This document shows positions 31,264 to 43,073 of a DNA stretch of 64,000 bases, one piece after another. Positions within the stretch are counted from its first letter, which is position 1, and every line of letters begins with the position of its first letter. The DNA comes from Antilocapra americana. Lineage: Eukaryota; Chordata; Mammalia; Artiodactyla; Antilocapridae. The notes under the pieces were generated by a model. That model did not search any database. It had not been told where the DNA came from and was given only the letters and a program-made list of their open reading frames with translations. A program made the position numbers and the translations under genes. The DNA lies in assembly GCA_007570785.1 (NCBI GenBank), contig ML660204.1, positions 1,984,001 through 2,048,000 on the forward strand. Reading direction: 5' to 3'.

Positions 31264-34200
31264 CTGGAGGGGATGAGACAAGGGCGGGGAAGGTGAGGCG
31301 CCCAGGAGGCGTCCCCGTGGCCTCTCTTTGGGAACTGAAGTCTGCTTGTATAGCCCCAGTCGCTGTCCTGCTTCTGTGCTTCTGGGGTCAGGATGCCCGG
31401 GTTCAGATCCTAATTCCGTGGGCAGCAGTAAAAATCACCCAACTCCATCCTTGTGGAGCACGGTGAGGTCAAATTCTACTGACTTGGTGTTGACTGTCTT
31501 CTTAAGTGCTCAAGGCCACGCAGGGAAAGTATCGTATCATCTGTACAGAGAGAGAAACTGAGGCATTTAGTCTAAGCCCACAAGTATTTGGTGGAGCCGG
31601 GATCCAAACCTTGGCAGCCTGATGCCAAAACCCAGGCTTTTTTTATTCCAGCAGCATTCTGCCATTCCAGTCCTTTGACTTATCTGAATCTCAGCTTCCT
31701 CATTTGCAAAATGGAGCTTAGATCAGGGTCTTTGGAAGGACTGAGTAAAGTGATGAAAAGAGCCATGCATTAATTGTTCCTGTGCAGCAAGCTCCGCCTC
31801 CATGCTTTACTCTTGTTAACTCATTTAGTCATCACAGACCCTACGGAATAGATCCTGTTTTAATTCCCATTTTACATATAAGGAAATAAAGAGCACACAG
31901 CAATTGCTATATAAATGTTAGCTGTTACAATTACGCTTTTTACTTGCTTGAAAAAGCGACTTCACTGAAGATTATTTAATTGTCTGCACACACACCGCCC
32001 CCCACCCCCCAGACTGTGAGCTTCCCAGGGTGAGATCTGCATGCCCAGCTCAAAGGAGGTGTACAAAGAATAGACACTGCATGAACGAATCACAGTCCTG
32101 TTAGACCCACCTCCCAGGGTTGCTGGGGGATTTAAAAGAGGTCAAGTTGTGTGGTGTGTAATAAATGCTCCAAGAAAGGCATGTCCTTGTAACTTGCTCC
32201 CAAGCCGGTTTTGCTCCCTGCTCCACTGGCGGCCTTCTGGAGTCCCCTTGTGAGATTCATCCCCAGTCTGAGCCCCTCCTTCTTCTCCAGAGTTGGACCA
32301 GAAATCCTGTCCATTTCTGGATCTAGTGATTGTTGGGTGGGTGGGCTAGCACCCTCCTGGGGCATTCTGCAGGGGCCTTCCAAGGGCAGGGACCACTCTG
32401 ATTTGATTCTGCCTCCCTGGGCCTTGCCTGGACCCAGCACCCTCTCTGAGAGCCCTGGGGCCTGGGCTCCCAGGAGAGTTTCTGGCAGATATTATACAAA
32501 CTTACCAACCTGGCACTGGAATACCAAGTGTTTCCTTTGTCCTTTGATTGCAAAAAATAATAGGGGTTAAGCTTCTTTACCCAGAGTGGCAAAGTGGGAA
32601 ATATGACCCTCCACCGCCCACAGCATCCTTGATTCAAATGAGTAGGTGGAAGAGGGCTTTGTAAGCAGGGAGCTGGACTCAGAGCTTTCATCCCCTGAAG
32701 CAACCTGCCTGATTCAGCCTTCATGCTTTTGCCTCTCATCTGGCCTTTGGGATGGTCACAGGGTGAAGTCTGTGCAGAAGGCACCCTGGCCAGAAGGTGT
32801 ACCTTTATTAACCCTGTCCCTTCAGCTGCCCAACAGGGACCTCTACACACAATGACTGGGGGTTGCGGAGCTGGAAGACTCAGTAGAGAGGGCACTGGTC
32901 AGATGCAGAGAGGGCAGTGGTGGTGGCAGTTTTATAATGGGGCAGGTGTGCAGCCTCTCAGCACCCCATTCTCCCCTCGTGTCTTCCCTCCCCTCCCCTT
33001 GGTCTGGAGGTTCCCCTTCCTCCCACTCCAGGAATCAGGCCTGGTACTAAAGCCCCCAGAACTTTCAAGGAACGTTGTTGCAGACTGAGTCAAATACCTG
33101 TTAGGCATGCCTAGACTTTCTCTTCCTTCTGTGTTTCTTCCTCTTGTGATTATTGATGATAATACTAGCTGATGTTTACTGAGCACTTACTAAGTACCAT
33201 GCTCTCAGCTAAGTGCTTCACTCTCATCACCTTGCTGAATCACCACAAAAATACCTGTGTTACAGATAAGGAAACTGAGATGCAGAGTGGTGGTGGTACT
33301 TGCTCAAGGGTGGGACAAGAGCTGGAACCCAATGCCCTGCTCCTCTTCCACACACTGGGAGGAAGGGGCATGGCCGGGTTGTTCATCTACTGGCAGAGCC
33401 CCAGCTAGTGAGCGCTTGATAAGTATTTGTGAAATAGGTGGTGAATGGGTGATAAAGATTTGCCAGGCCAGCCTCAATCCCTAGTGCAGGAGGGTCTGCC
33501 AGGACCATTCTGTCTACCGTATCTTGGGACAACTTGATTCCTAACACTGATTCTAGCTGGGTGACCTAGAGCAAGTTGTATGTCTTCCTGCGTCTCTGCT
33601 CCGTTCTCTGGGTATGGGGATAGTATAGAATCCATCTGGAGGGGGTCACTGATCATGTGACCTTGGATGTGCTATTTTTAAGGCACGATGGCATATTGGT
33701 TAAGAGCACAATTTTGGTACCAGACTACCAGGATTGAATTCCAGCTTTACTGTTCCTGGCTGTGTGATCTTAGACAAAGTGTTTGACCTTTCTATGCCTG
33801 TGTTTCCCCAGCTGTGACATAGGGGACAGTAAAAACACCTAACTCACACAGTTTGTAGTACAGAGTCCATGAATAAGCAAACAATAAGTGAAAAGTGAAC
33901 AAATAGTAACCAACATTCCCGGAGCACTTCTGTGTCTGATACTATTTAAAGGTTTTACACACCAATGCATCCTACCCTCATGACTCTGAGGTTGGTACCA
34001 TCTTACAGATGAGGAAACTGAGGCATAAAGGAGTTGTTAAGCAACATGCCCAGGGTTGTGCAGCTAGTAGCTTAGAGCAAGGATTCCAACCCAGTGCCTG
34101 GCATGATACATGTTGGCTGTTATACATGAACAATAAGTCTCCCCAGGTGGGTTTCTGTGCTGGAAACCCACAGTTTTATTGGCATCTGCACAGACACATC

Positions 34201-37200
34201 TTGCACCTCCAACTTGGGCCACTGTTTCCTCACTCAAGATGTGTAGGTTCTGGCTCATGCTCTGATGAGAAAACTGGTGATCCAGAAAATTGGTAGCAGC
34301 TCAGTGGTCCGGGCAGTCCTCGCCCAAGCGGGACCCTCTTTCCGTGGTGTCCTCTGGTGGTGACTTGCAGTACTGCAGAACTCACTCCTGTTACTGGGGG
34401 TCTCTATATAGAAATACTGGCACCTCAAAGGCTGAGCCTCGGCTTAGGGACAGGTGCAGAATTGCCTTCTGGACAGGAATTGTGGGGCCAGACATGGTGA
34501 CCAGCAGCTGCGGAGTTTGGCGTGAGTTGTGGGGTGGGGGTTAAGGGTTGTATGAGAGTTTCTGTGGTCCTGTTGGTGGAGGTGGTTCTGACTTGCTTTG
34601 TGATCATAATCAGGTTGCCTAACCTCTCTAGACTCTGTCTCTACCTGTAGAAGGTTGACTGAGATGCTTAGAAGACCCTCTTTGCATCATGGCTGCAACT
34701 GACCCCGTTGAACCGACCCTTGGATGATGCCCATTGTCCTGTCCCCTACCCCCTAACCCCATCAGCTCCATCTCATTCTCCTCAGGCTCACAGAACTCTC
34801 CCTGGATATGTGATCTTGAAAGTGAAAGTGAAAGGCGCTCAGTCATGTCCACCTCTTTGTGACCCCATGGACAGTACAGTCCATGCAATTATCCAGGCCA
34901 GAATAATGGAGTGGCTAGCTGTTCCCTTCTCCAGGGGATCTTCCCAACCCAGGGATCAAACCCAGGTCTCCTGCATTGCAGGTGGATTCTTTACCAGCTG
35001 AGCCACCAGGGAAGCCCATCTGACCTTGGGCAAGTTATTAAACCTTTTTGTGCTGCATCTGGATAAAAGAACTTATAAAAGGACTGACTGAATTAATGGT
35101 GTACAATGCCTGGCACACAGTAGCCTCTCAAGCTGTTATTTAATTGTAATTATTATTGTTCCTACATTTTCTAGTGATACCCTCTAACCTGCTAGAGAGT
35201 GAAGGGGACACACATGGGTCATCTCAGGCTGCTGTGTTACCTTGGGCAAACCACCTCACCTCTCTGGGCCTCAACCCTGGAGAATCCTTTAGGACACTAT
35301 AGGCAGTGCTTTTCTGACTGTGCTTGGAACTCACATAGGTTTTAGATGCCTCCCTCTGTCTTACAGGTGACTATAGAAGGATGAGTTACCTGTCTCCCTG
35401 CTGACAGGGTGAGATAGACCTCTCTTGTTTGGATACAGATAGAGGCAGGGAGGGCCAGGGACCCAGAGAGAAAAGACTGACTCTTTTACTCATATTCCAG
35501 CTGTGTGACCATGGGTAAGTCACAAAGCCTCTCTGGGTTCTAGTGCCCCATTTGAGGGATAGGGAGAACAGAGCCACTCTGGCTGCATGAGGCTATAAGG
35601 AAGGCTCAGAAACATTTAGGAGAAGTGAAGATGTCATGTACATCACCCGAGAATGATTTTTGATTTTCCCTGCTCAAGAGTTCTGATATTTTAGATTGAA
35701 GGTCCAGAATATATTTAAAAAACATTTTGCAAGGGAATTTTATGAGAAATCAGGTGCTGGGCATTTCACAAACATTGTCTCTTCCAATTGTCTGACCCCC
35801 TGGGATGAGGGTGGGGGAAATCTCTGAGAAGTACTGCTGCTTCCAGCTACCACTGTGCTCACCCCCTGTGCCAGGCACTGAATTAAGCCCAGAGGCCTAG
35901 AGAGGGCAGAGGAGTTGCTCAAGGTCACTGGAGGAGGAGTAAGGCTTAAAATCCCCCAGAATCTGTGTTTTTTCCCCAAACCCCTGAGCAGGCATGGAGA
36001 CCTGTTGAGGAAGGGAAGATTTTCAGTTGGTGGGAGGCAGGGGTGGTGAGTTTCTTCAAATACTACCACCTAGTTGGCCTGTGTCTGATGTAATGATGGG
36101 TTATTGGAGTGGGGAGAAGCTATTCTTCTAGAAAATGCACCAGCCCTTTGTAAACCTTTGTAAATAATTAATAAAAGTAATGACTAACCCTGCTTGAGCA
36201 CTTACTGTGTACAAGGCACCCTGCTCAGTATTTTATGTTCGTTAGCTCGTGTCTAAGGCAACATAGTGGTCACTTGCTCCACTGCCCTACTTCTATAGAA
36301 GCTGAGGCCCAGAGAGGGGCCTTTACCAGGTCACAAAGCAAGTTCACACCAGAGCTAGGCTGGCCTTCTGCCTCCAGGCCAGTGCTCTTTTTCCTAGTCT
36401 CCCTCAGGTTCCCAGTGTCCCAGACTTCCTCCAGGGAATCTCCAGCCCAAATCCCACTTTCCTGTCTCTAGTTGGGCAAAAGAAGAGAGGGGCCTTGTGA
36501 TGGGCCAGCTTCCTAGGTAGTCCACTTTCCCGAGGGGGGCTGGGCCCTGCTAGGTTGGGGGCTGGAGGGGCTGCTGCATGAATATATTTAGAGCTGCGTC
36601 TTGCTGTGCCAGGGCCTCGGGCCTTGAGAATCAGCTCCAGCCAGCTGAGCAGAAAGCCAGGTCTGTCAGCAGCAAAGCAGGATAAAAATAGTTTCTCCTG
36701 TCTGCTCACAGAGCTGGGCAAAGGGGCTGGTGCCTCCCCCTCCCCTTATTATAGCATCTTTGTTTGCAGTTCCCTGGGCACTGGACCAGAAATGACACCC
36801 ACCTTCTCCAAGGGCCTGGCAGCTGGTACACTTGCCCACTGGGGAGGGGGCCCCTGAGTCCAGATGAGTGGGGGACAGAGTGGGGTCTGGCCCAATGTGA
36901 CCAAGGCTGTAGGGTGTGGGGCTTGTGCCCACTGACTCAAACCCAGGGAATGTTGAGAGCACTCCAGAGCCTCTCCCCACTATCACTGCCTCCTTAAATC
37001 CCCCATATTCTGGTTTCTCCTGATTGTGACCCAATTCCTATGGCCCCCAGGGAGGTCCACAGCTCTGTAGGAATCAATAGGAAAGATTTTTCAAGGGGTT
37101 GTGGAAATAGGCCTGGTGGCTGAGGGTCTGGAGTTGCCCAGCATTGGTTGGTGGAGCAGCCTCCCGCTCCCTCCCGGGCGTCTCTGGGGCCCTGTCTGGG

Positions 37201-40200
37201 TCTCCTTCTGGAGACCTGGTGTCTTGTATAATGTACATTGTCTGTCTGGGCCCCCTGCTTCCTGCCCTACCCTCTCTGGGCCCCAGAAGAGTCAGAGGGC
37301 TCATTCCAACCTCCCTTCCTAGCCAAAGGCTGGCGGCAGCTACTCCATCCCAGGGGAGACCACAGCTGGAAGGAAGCCAAGAGTTCTGGGGCCTCATCTC
37401 TCCCAGCAGCATCTCACAGCCCCCCCCCACCCCGAGAGCACCTTTAGGCTGAGGGGATCCTGGGAACGTGTATGAAGCGCCCACCTGGGAGGGGTGATGC
37501 AGTACACCACTTATGCCCTTGTCATCTCAGGCAAGCCACCTCTCCAATCTCAGCTTTGCCTCTGGAGGTTGAAGCTAACCTTCGCCTGCACTCTGCGCTT
37601 GCTGCCCTGTGCCCACTCTGTGTGTGTGTGTGTGTTTGGGATGTATAAATTGCTATGCTGCGTATGGACTTGATATACTCTCCTGACCTCTACAGGAGCC
37701 AAAAACTGAGGCTGTCTGAAGAGTGGACATTCAGCCTGGTTCCTTCGTGTCCCCCTTGTGATCCCAGGCTTAAGGGCGGGGGGAAGGGTCCCAGATTTAG
37801 TATCCCGTATTCAGTATCCCATCCCTTTTATTGCACATTCCCTCTGACAGATTTTTAAGAAAATCGAGTTTTGGGTCCCTGGAAGGCCAGAGCTGAAAGA
37901 GATCAAGTTTGACTGCTTATTTCTGTAAGAGGGAAACTGAGGTTCGGGTAGGGGAAGGTTAGTTAGAGCTTCAGAGGAAGCTGGCTGTAAGACTTGAACT
38001 GGCCAGCCTTGAGAATGGACCTGGACCTGACCTTGGACTAGAAATTAGATCTGGATCTGGATCTGGCTCCTAGAGCATGAATGTTGACTTGAACATGGAT
38101 TGAAACTTGAACTTGGATATGGATTTGTTCTGAATTTTGGAGTGAGCCTGTAACCTGGGACATTGACCTTGGAACTAGACTTCAGACCTCACCCTAGACT
38201 GAAGATTGGGCATGGACTTTGAACCTGAACCTCTGCCATGTCTCCAATCTTGACCTTGGACCTGGACCAAGACCAAAATGCCAGGGTAAGAGGTGGTTAA
38301 AGAACACTCAGGCGGGTTTGCTGTGTGTCCTCTGACACCTCCATGGCCCTCTCTGAGCTGCCTCTGCCAAGGGACCGGGGCTACTCTTTTGCATCCCTGC
38401 ACCTCAAATAGGCTTTCTAAAGTGTGGGGTAGATGTGTGGCAATTGGGGACTTTGAGCAGATTCCCAGGCCTGGCCTGGGGCGACTCCTCGGCGCCATCA
38501 GAGGGAGTGAGCGGAAGCGGGTGCTGGTATAATGTGGTCAAGTAGAGAAGCCCATGGGCAGAAGTAAGAGCGCTTCCTCAGCTGGTGGGGAGGCTTAATG
38601 TAGCTGCGGAGGGCAGACAACTGTGTTATTGGATTGGCATTGATCCCTCATCTGCCTGGGTCGGATGCACTCTGAAGGAGTATGAGGGCAGGACGTGGTG
38701 GGGGTTAAGAGGATGGAGGACCTGGCATCCAGCTGGAGTTCAGAGTTAGGGTGTGTGGAGAGGTCGATACTCCGGGGGCAGTGAAGATGTCCATGGGTCC
38801 ATGGAGACTACTGGTATGCAGCTGGGTGGGCAGCTTCCTTCTCTGAGATGGATGAGTCCCTAGAATTCCCCAGGATGGGGCCTAGGCCTGGGAAGGGGGA
38901 AGCTTGTTGGAGTTGGAGGATGAGGTTCTGAGAGGGTTGGGAGGATGTGAATTGCCATCTCATTGAGGGACTGAATCTGTGCTCAGAATCACCCAGGGAA
39001 AAGGAGGAGAAGGGAGGGCTCCACGGAGGCAGAAAGCAGTGGAGAAGCAAGAGGGGGAGAAAAGAGGCATTACATTGGAGAGGATGGTGAAATTAGATCT
39101 TCTCTCCCTTCTTTGGGGAGCGCCACAGAGAAACCTGGCACTTGCCCCGTCTGTGGGCCTTCTTCCCTATTTAGGTGCATTCAGGGGGAGCCTGGAGCCC
39201 AGATGTACCTGCCACACCCTCTGCTGGGCCCATAGAGGTGCTGGTATGTGTGTGTGTGTGTGTGTGTGTAGGAGGAGGAGGACTCCAGGAATTCTCCAGC
39301 AATCCCAAGCTTTCCCGGGGCTGGGGATACTCTTTAATTTGGGGTCTTGTATCTTCATCAGTCAGGAGCCTGTGGTTCCCCTGACCTCCACATTCACATG
39401 CTCCCTTCCTGCCCCCCACCCCCACCCCAGATTCCCTTCCCATTGGTCTCATCCTGACCCTGCAGCCGTTGTTGCTGCAGGAATGGCTTGTAAGAGGATC
39501 TTTCTAATAACTGGAACTATCTCCAGCCCCAGGCTCTCCCCCTTTCCCTCCCTCCTTTCTCCTTCCCCCCTCCTCCTCTCCCTCACTCTCCTCACCTCCC
39601 CGCCTCCTCTCTTTCTCCTTGTTTACCCAGCACACTTACACACGCTGGGAGAGAAAAAACGTCGGCTCAGCAATTTTTCACACTTCCCTCAAACGCTCAG
39701 CAAGGTTATTTCCGGCAGAGCGGAGACAACGGACCACTAGATGCCGGCAGGCTCTCCGAGGACCCCCAGCACCCCTACCAACCCGTGAGATGAGGCAGCC
39801 TTCATTTCTCAGCCGGCCCACCCCCCGGGGAGGGAAGGGCCCCCCCCCCCCCAACAGAATAAGGCAGACTGTGTGTTTCCCAGCCATACTCAGGCTTGAA
39901 GGGTCACCCCTGGTCTCTGGCACTAACCATTTACTGCAGACACTGCCAGGGCAGCCAGGTTAGAGTACCTTTCCTTGGCCCAGGGCTGCCTGTGGAGACT
40001 GAAGCCAAGAAAAGTGCTTGGCCTCAGAAGCTCTGCCACCCTCAGCCAGACATCAGATGGTAAACGGAGCCCTACAGAAACCCTGACAATGGCCCCCTGC
40101 ATTCTGTTAGACCTTCATCCAGTCATCTCCAATGCCTCCCACCCCACACTTGACCTTCACAGAAACTGAGCTTATCAAAGTTAGAAGGATGCTTAGATCA

Positions 40201-41180
40201 TGCCATCCAAATTCTTTCACTGTTGAGGAGATGGAGGATCTGAGAAGGAAAGGCACTAGTCCAAGGTCACATAGCAAGTCAGAGACACTAGAGCCCAGGC
40301 CTCCCCTCCCAGAGTTCTAGGCCAGATATCAGACTGTCAGGACAGCCTCATAGTTCCCCAGAAGGAGCTGGTCTGGAGCCCTTTAGGGAAAGGGCCAAGG
40401 ACAGGGGGTTCTAGGGGGTTAAAGCTGGTAGAACATCCCTGCTGATGGCTTGGCCCTTACCTTGCTTCCCACTATTTGCTCAGAGGCTCCTTTCAAAGCT
40501 TTTTTGGACCGAATTCAAGGCAAGGCATTCCTGCCTCCCTCCTGAGAAACAGTCTGCAGTTTTGGCTGTGCACGAGAAATTCTCTGGGCTTCTCTGGGTT
40601 TCCTCAGCTGGCCTGGGACAGGACCAAGGGGCCCTCAGTGGGCAGGAACCCAGGGCTTTGTGTCCATCCTCCAAGGGATCCACATCTCAGGCTTGCAGGC
40701 ATTTCCATTTCTACCAAGGTCCCCAGCCCTGACATGGCCCCAGGTCCACCCCCTGTCCTGCCAGCACTCAGATAAGCCCAGCCATATCCCTGGGATTCAG
40801 TCCTCAACCTCAAGAGGCCCTGGGGTCAAAAAAGAGGACAGTAGAGTAAGAAACATGTGGGGCAAAGAAAAGGGGGTTGGTTCTCTTGGGGATATGGGGG
40901 AGGTCAGGGGGTGAGGGGCTGGAGCTGTATCCCTGTTTGCTCCCTAATTTCTTTGACCTTGATGAGGTCACAGAGCATTTTACCCGGTGCCCTCTTGCTA
41001 CCTGGCTTGGCAGAGTGATGGAATGTGGGTGAAGTGCTTGGAAATCCCTGAGGCAGAAGCTCCCACCCTCCTGCCTTTGCCACCTCAGCTACCCCCTCAT
41101 CTTCAGCCCTTTCTTTTCTCCTTTTTCTCTCCTTTCCTCTTTCCTTCCCACTCACATACACACATGCACGCGTGCGCGCG

Positions 41181-41232
<52 letters not shown>

Positions 41233-42369
41233 AAAGCTGATGCCACATGTGATGTCAGATTTCTTACTGCCAAAGGGATGCCTCCTCTTCAGACACCTGT
41301 CCTGGTGGGGACCATCAGAGGAGAACCCTTTTGTGATCCCCTTGATGGGGGCTGGGTTCCACAGAACCAGTCTCTGATTTTTCCCCTCAACCTCCAGAGA
41401 TCACCCCTTTTTGGGCCTGAATGACCCCTTGTCCCCCAAACCCTTGTCACTATAGGAACTTGCTCTGAAAAGAAAAAGAGTGTGTTGGGGGTGGGGGACT
41501 GACAAGAAACAGTAGGGCTGGCTCTAGAGGGGAGTGAGAAGCTGGAGTGGGTAAGGGGGTGCGACCCAGGAGACCAAGAGCCACCTTGGGGGAACCCCTC
41601 CTAGAAATTCCCTCTTCCACTCAGTCCCCAGGACAGGCCCAGCCTTTGGCAGGCATGTGGCTGAGGGTAACAAAAGAGTTGCTGAGAGAAGGGGCTGAGA
41701 AGACTTGTCTGGCATCACCAAGGGGAGCAGGCTTGAAGGGAAAGAGGGTGCCCCCAGCTACCCCTAGGGAGCCAACCCTCTCTCCCCAGGGATTGGTGGT
41801 CCAGGCCAGTTTACCTTGCCCATCAAGGGAGCACTCTTGGACAACCAGCTTCCTTCCCTCAACCAGGAAGAGGGGACCCTTAAAATGCCTTGTGCATTAG
41901 CCCCCCCAGCACTAACCCTTAATGGACACCGCTCTCTCTCTCTCCATTCTCTCACCATCCCTCACTCCAGTACCAATCTAGGGCCACAACTTTCAAAGTC
42001 CAGGCTGACTGACGCGCTCTCTCGGCGGCGGCGGGATGGGCCGACCCTGAGACTTTCCCTTTGTACGGACCTGGCCCTCGCCCCGCCTGCCTGGCCCTCG
42101 GGAAGCCCGGGAGGCGCACACAGCCAGGGAAATCTCCTCCCGGGGTTCCCTGCCGTGCGCACCCCTCCTCGTGGCCCGAGTTGGGGAGGGCCAGAACTCC
42201 TCTTCCCTCTTCTTCCCCCCGCCGGGTCCCACTCACCGTTGTCCCCGGGAGGCCCCCGGGCTCCAGGCAGCACGTAGGCGGTCTCCAAGGGGTGATAGGT
42301 GGGGGCCGGCACCCCGCTGCACTGGAAGCCGTCGCCTTTGATCTTCTTTACCAGGAAGGAGCGGGGCAT
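30479..42369 (-). CDS. SCRT2: Scratch family transcriptional repressor 2, two coding exons
   Basis: join(30479..31263, 42237..42369) on the minus strand gives 305 aa (human about 307). This nuclear protein of the SNAIL/scratch superfamily binds E-box (CAGGTG-type) DNA and represses transcription in developing neurons. The N-terminal SNAG motif MPRSFLVKKIK recruits corepressors of the LSD1/CoREST type. Residues 100-112 hold the scratch-typical TDSYSMDAFFISD block. A Gly/Ala/Arg-rich linker spans 116-152. Five zinc fingers follow at about 154-174, 185-205, 211-231, 239-259 and 267-288; the last is C2HC type (CDKSFALKSYLHKHCEAAC). The C-terminus has a seven-proline run. SCRT1 is excluded by the exon-1 sequence and by the SRXN1 neighbourhood. 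CpG-rich exons, no frame damage. Confidence 0.96.
31380..31935. mobile_element. MIR fragments in SCRT2 intron
   Basis: Plus-strand MIR-like blocks at about 31390-31440 and 31680-31770 ('cttcctcatttgcaaaatgg') and minus-strand blocks at about 31540-31620 and 31800-31895 ('cccattttacatataaggaa'). Confidence 0.55.
33165..34100. mobile_element. Cluster of MIR SINEs in SCRT2 intron
   Basis: Minus MIR at about 33165-33330 ('acagataaggaaactgagat'), plus MIR at about 33690-33860 ('tatggcatattggttaagag' equivalent near 33690), minus MIR at about 33905-34095 ('cttacagatgaggaaactga'). Confidence 0.65.
34817..35019 (-). mobile_element. Bov-tA-type SINE in SCRT2 intron
   Basis: The only obvious ruminant SINE in the intron. 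The plus strand runs from 'gaaagtgaaagtgaaaggcg' to 'gccaccagggaagcccatct'. It appears to have inserted inside a MIR that resumes at about 35020 ('gaccttgggcaagttattaa'). Confidence 0.92.
36185..36355 (-). mobile_element. MIR SINE
   Basis: 'cttgagcacttactgtgtac' through 'gctgaggcccagagaggggc' matches the MIR reverse complement. Confidence 0.6.
37990..38280. repeat. Degenerate hexanucleotide array (GACCTG/GATCTG/TTGAAC type)
   Basis: About 290 bp readable in a 6-base register: gacctg gacctg accttg near 38018-38035, three exact gatctg units at 38048-38065, then many ttgact/tgaact/tggatt variants, and gacctt ggacct near 38255-38270. It is a decayed short-period satellite with no frame. Confidence 0.7.
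39246..39269. repeat. (TG)12 microsatellite
   Basis: Uninterrupted TG run in SCRT2 intron 1. A shorter (GT)7 run lies at 37620-37634. Confidence 0.95.
39838..39852. repeat. Poly-C run
   Basis: Run of C (39840-39852), with C-rich flanks at 39819-39831. The minus strand could form a G-quadruplex. This is also a spot prone to assembly or sequencing error. Confidence 0.85.
41153..41231. repeat. 79-bp alternating purine-pyrimidine tract with (CA)n
   Basis: A CA/CG/TG alternation without a break from 41153 to 41231. It has a CGCGTGCGCGCGCACG-like core at 41169-41184 followed by (CA)23. It follows a long pyrimidine-rich tract (about 41100-41150). Confidence 0.95.
42237..42369 (-). CDS. SCRT2: SCRT2 coding exon 1
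   Basis: 44 codons plus one base, from the ATG at 42369-42367 (MPRSFLVKKIKGDGFQCSGV) to the donor AACG|gtgagt. It encodes the SNAG repression motif. The next in-frame text after the donor (EWDPAGG) is intron. Confidence 0.96.
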
Positions 42370-42465
42370 GGTGCGACTGGCGTGGGACTCGGCGGGGGCA
42401 CTTGCGAGGGGCCCTGGTCGGGGGGGAGGAGGCCAGCCGGGCGCGATTGGCTGTCTGCGCGGGGT

Positions 42466-42485
42466 TTCAGCACTGGACAGCTCCC
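42466..42485 (+). promoter_or_regulatory. REST/NRSF-like (RE1) motif
   Basis: ttcagcac followed by tggacagctccc: both RE1 half-sites are present, but the gap is two bases shorter than in the canonical 21-bp motif. It lies in the SCRT2 5'UTR. A neuronal repressor gene is a plausible REST target; binding to this short-gap form is uncertain. Confidence 0.4.
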
Positions 42486-42487
42486 AG

Positions 42488-42592
42488 CGGGCGGGCGGGC
42501 GGGCGGCAGCGCGGAGCCGGCACCGGTGGCGGCGGCCCCGGCTGTAGCTCTGGCTCCCGCTCGGGCTTGGCGGCGGCGGCGGCGGCGGCGGC
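42488..42592. repeat. GC-rich 5'UTR repeats: (GGGC)n and (GGC)8
   Basis: (GGGC)n at 42488-42507 and eight perfect GGC units at 42569-42592, both in the inferred SCRT2 5'UTR (CCG/GCCC on the transcript). Confidence 0.9.
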
Positions 42593-42640
42593 TCTCAGAC
42601 AGGCGATCGCTGGAGCTGTGCTCAGCACTCCGGCTGCCGG

Positions 42641-42647
42641 CTTTATA
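42641..42647 (-). promoter_or_regulatory. SCRT2: TATA-like box of SCRT2
   Basis: The minus strand reads TATAAAG inside CCATATAAAG, which is also one base off a CArG box. It is 272 bp upstream of the ATG, at the upstream edge of the CpG island. Confidence 0.6.
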
Positions 42648-42799
42648 TGGGACGCAGGCTGGAGGAGATCAGGTGGTCCCCTAGCAATGGAACTGTTCAG
42701 CGCTCTAATCCATCAAATGTCCCCCAGGACAATCGCTCCGCACACGTTCCCCTGAACCGGCTGCGGTGGGGGCAGGCCAGGCTCAGGGAGCAGCGGGCA

Positions 42800-43013
42800 G
42801 GCAGGAGGGGAGAAAGTGAGGGCGAGAAAAGCACAGAGATATAGAGAGACGGAGAAAGGGGGGCGGGGGGGGGAACAAGGGGGAGAGAGAGAGAAAGAGA
42901 GAGCGGAGATGAGATACACAGAGGAAGACAGAAAGAGACATACAGAAAAAGAGAGACACATACACAGTGAAAGAGATAGAAATAGGAGCAGAAAGACCAA
43001 GATAAGGACAAAA

Positions 43014-43073
<60 letters not shown>

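Larger units (their letters stand above)
31264..42236 (-). other. SCRT2: SCRT2 intron 1
   Basis: About 11 kb with a GT donor at 42236-42235 (G|gtgagt) and an AG acceptor at 31265-31264. It contains MIR fragments, one Bov SINE, microsatellites and long unique stretches. Unique stretches over 300 bp with no exon recognised: about 32130-33160, 34330-34810, 35030-36180, 36360-37980, 38290-39240, 39280-40080, 40300-41080 and 41240-42236. Many long frames here are chance. Confidence 0.8.
41990..42640 (-). promoter_or_regulatory. SCRT2: SCRT2 CpG island, 5'UTR and core promoter
   Basis: CpG-dense block covering coding exon 1 and about 270 bp upstream. The inferred transcript start is near 42615, about 30 bp below the TATA-like box at 42647-42641, which gives a 5'UTR of about 245 nt. 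Confidence 0.75.

Noticed and set aside
34347..34360. CTCF-like gtgtcctctggtgg
   Set aside because: 13/14 by a loose consensus, but it lacks the central GGC that matters most for binding.
38979..39740. 253-codon plus-strand frame in the SCRT2 intron
   Set aside because: Runs through a TG microsatellite and pyrimidine-rich tracts; no recognisable domain or splice context.
42061..42684. 207-codon frame antisense to SCRT2 exon 1
   Set aside because: Shadow frame in the CpG island, containing a GGC-encoded low-complexity run.
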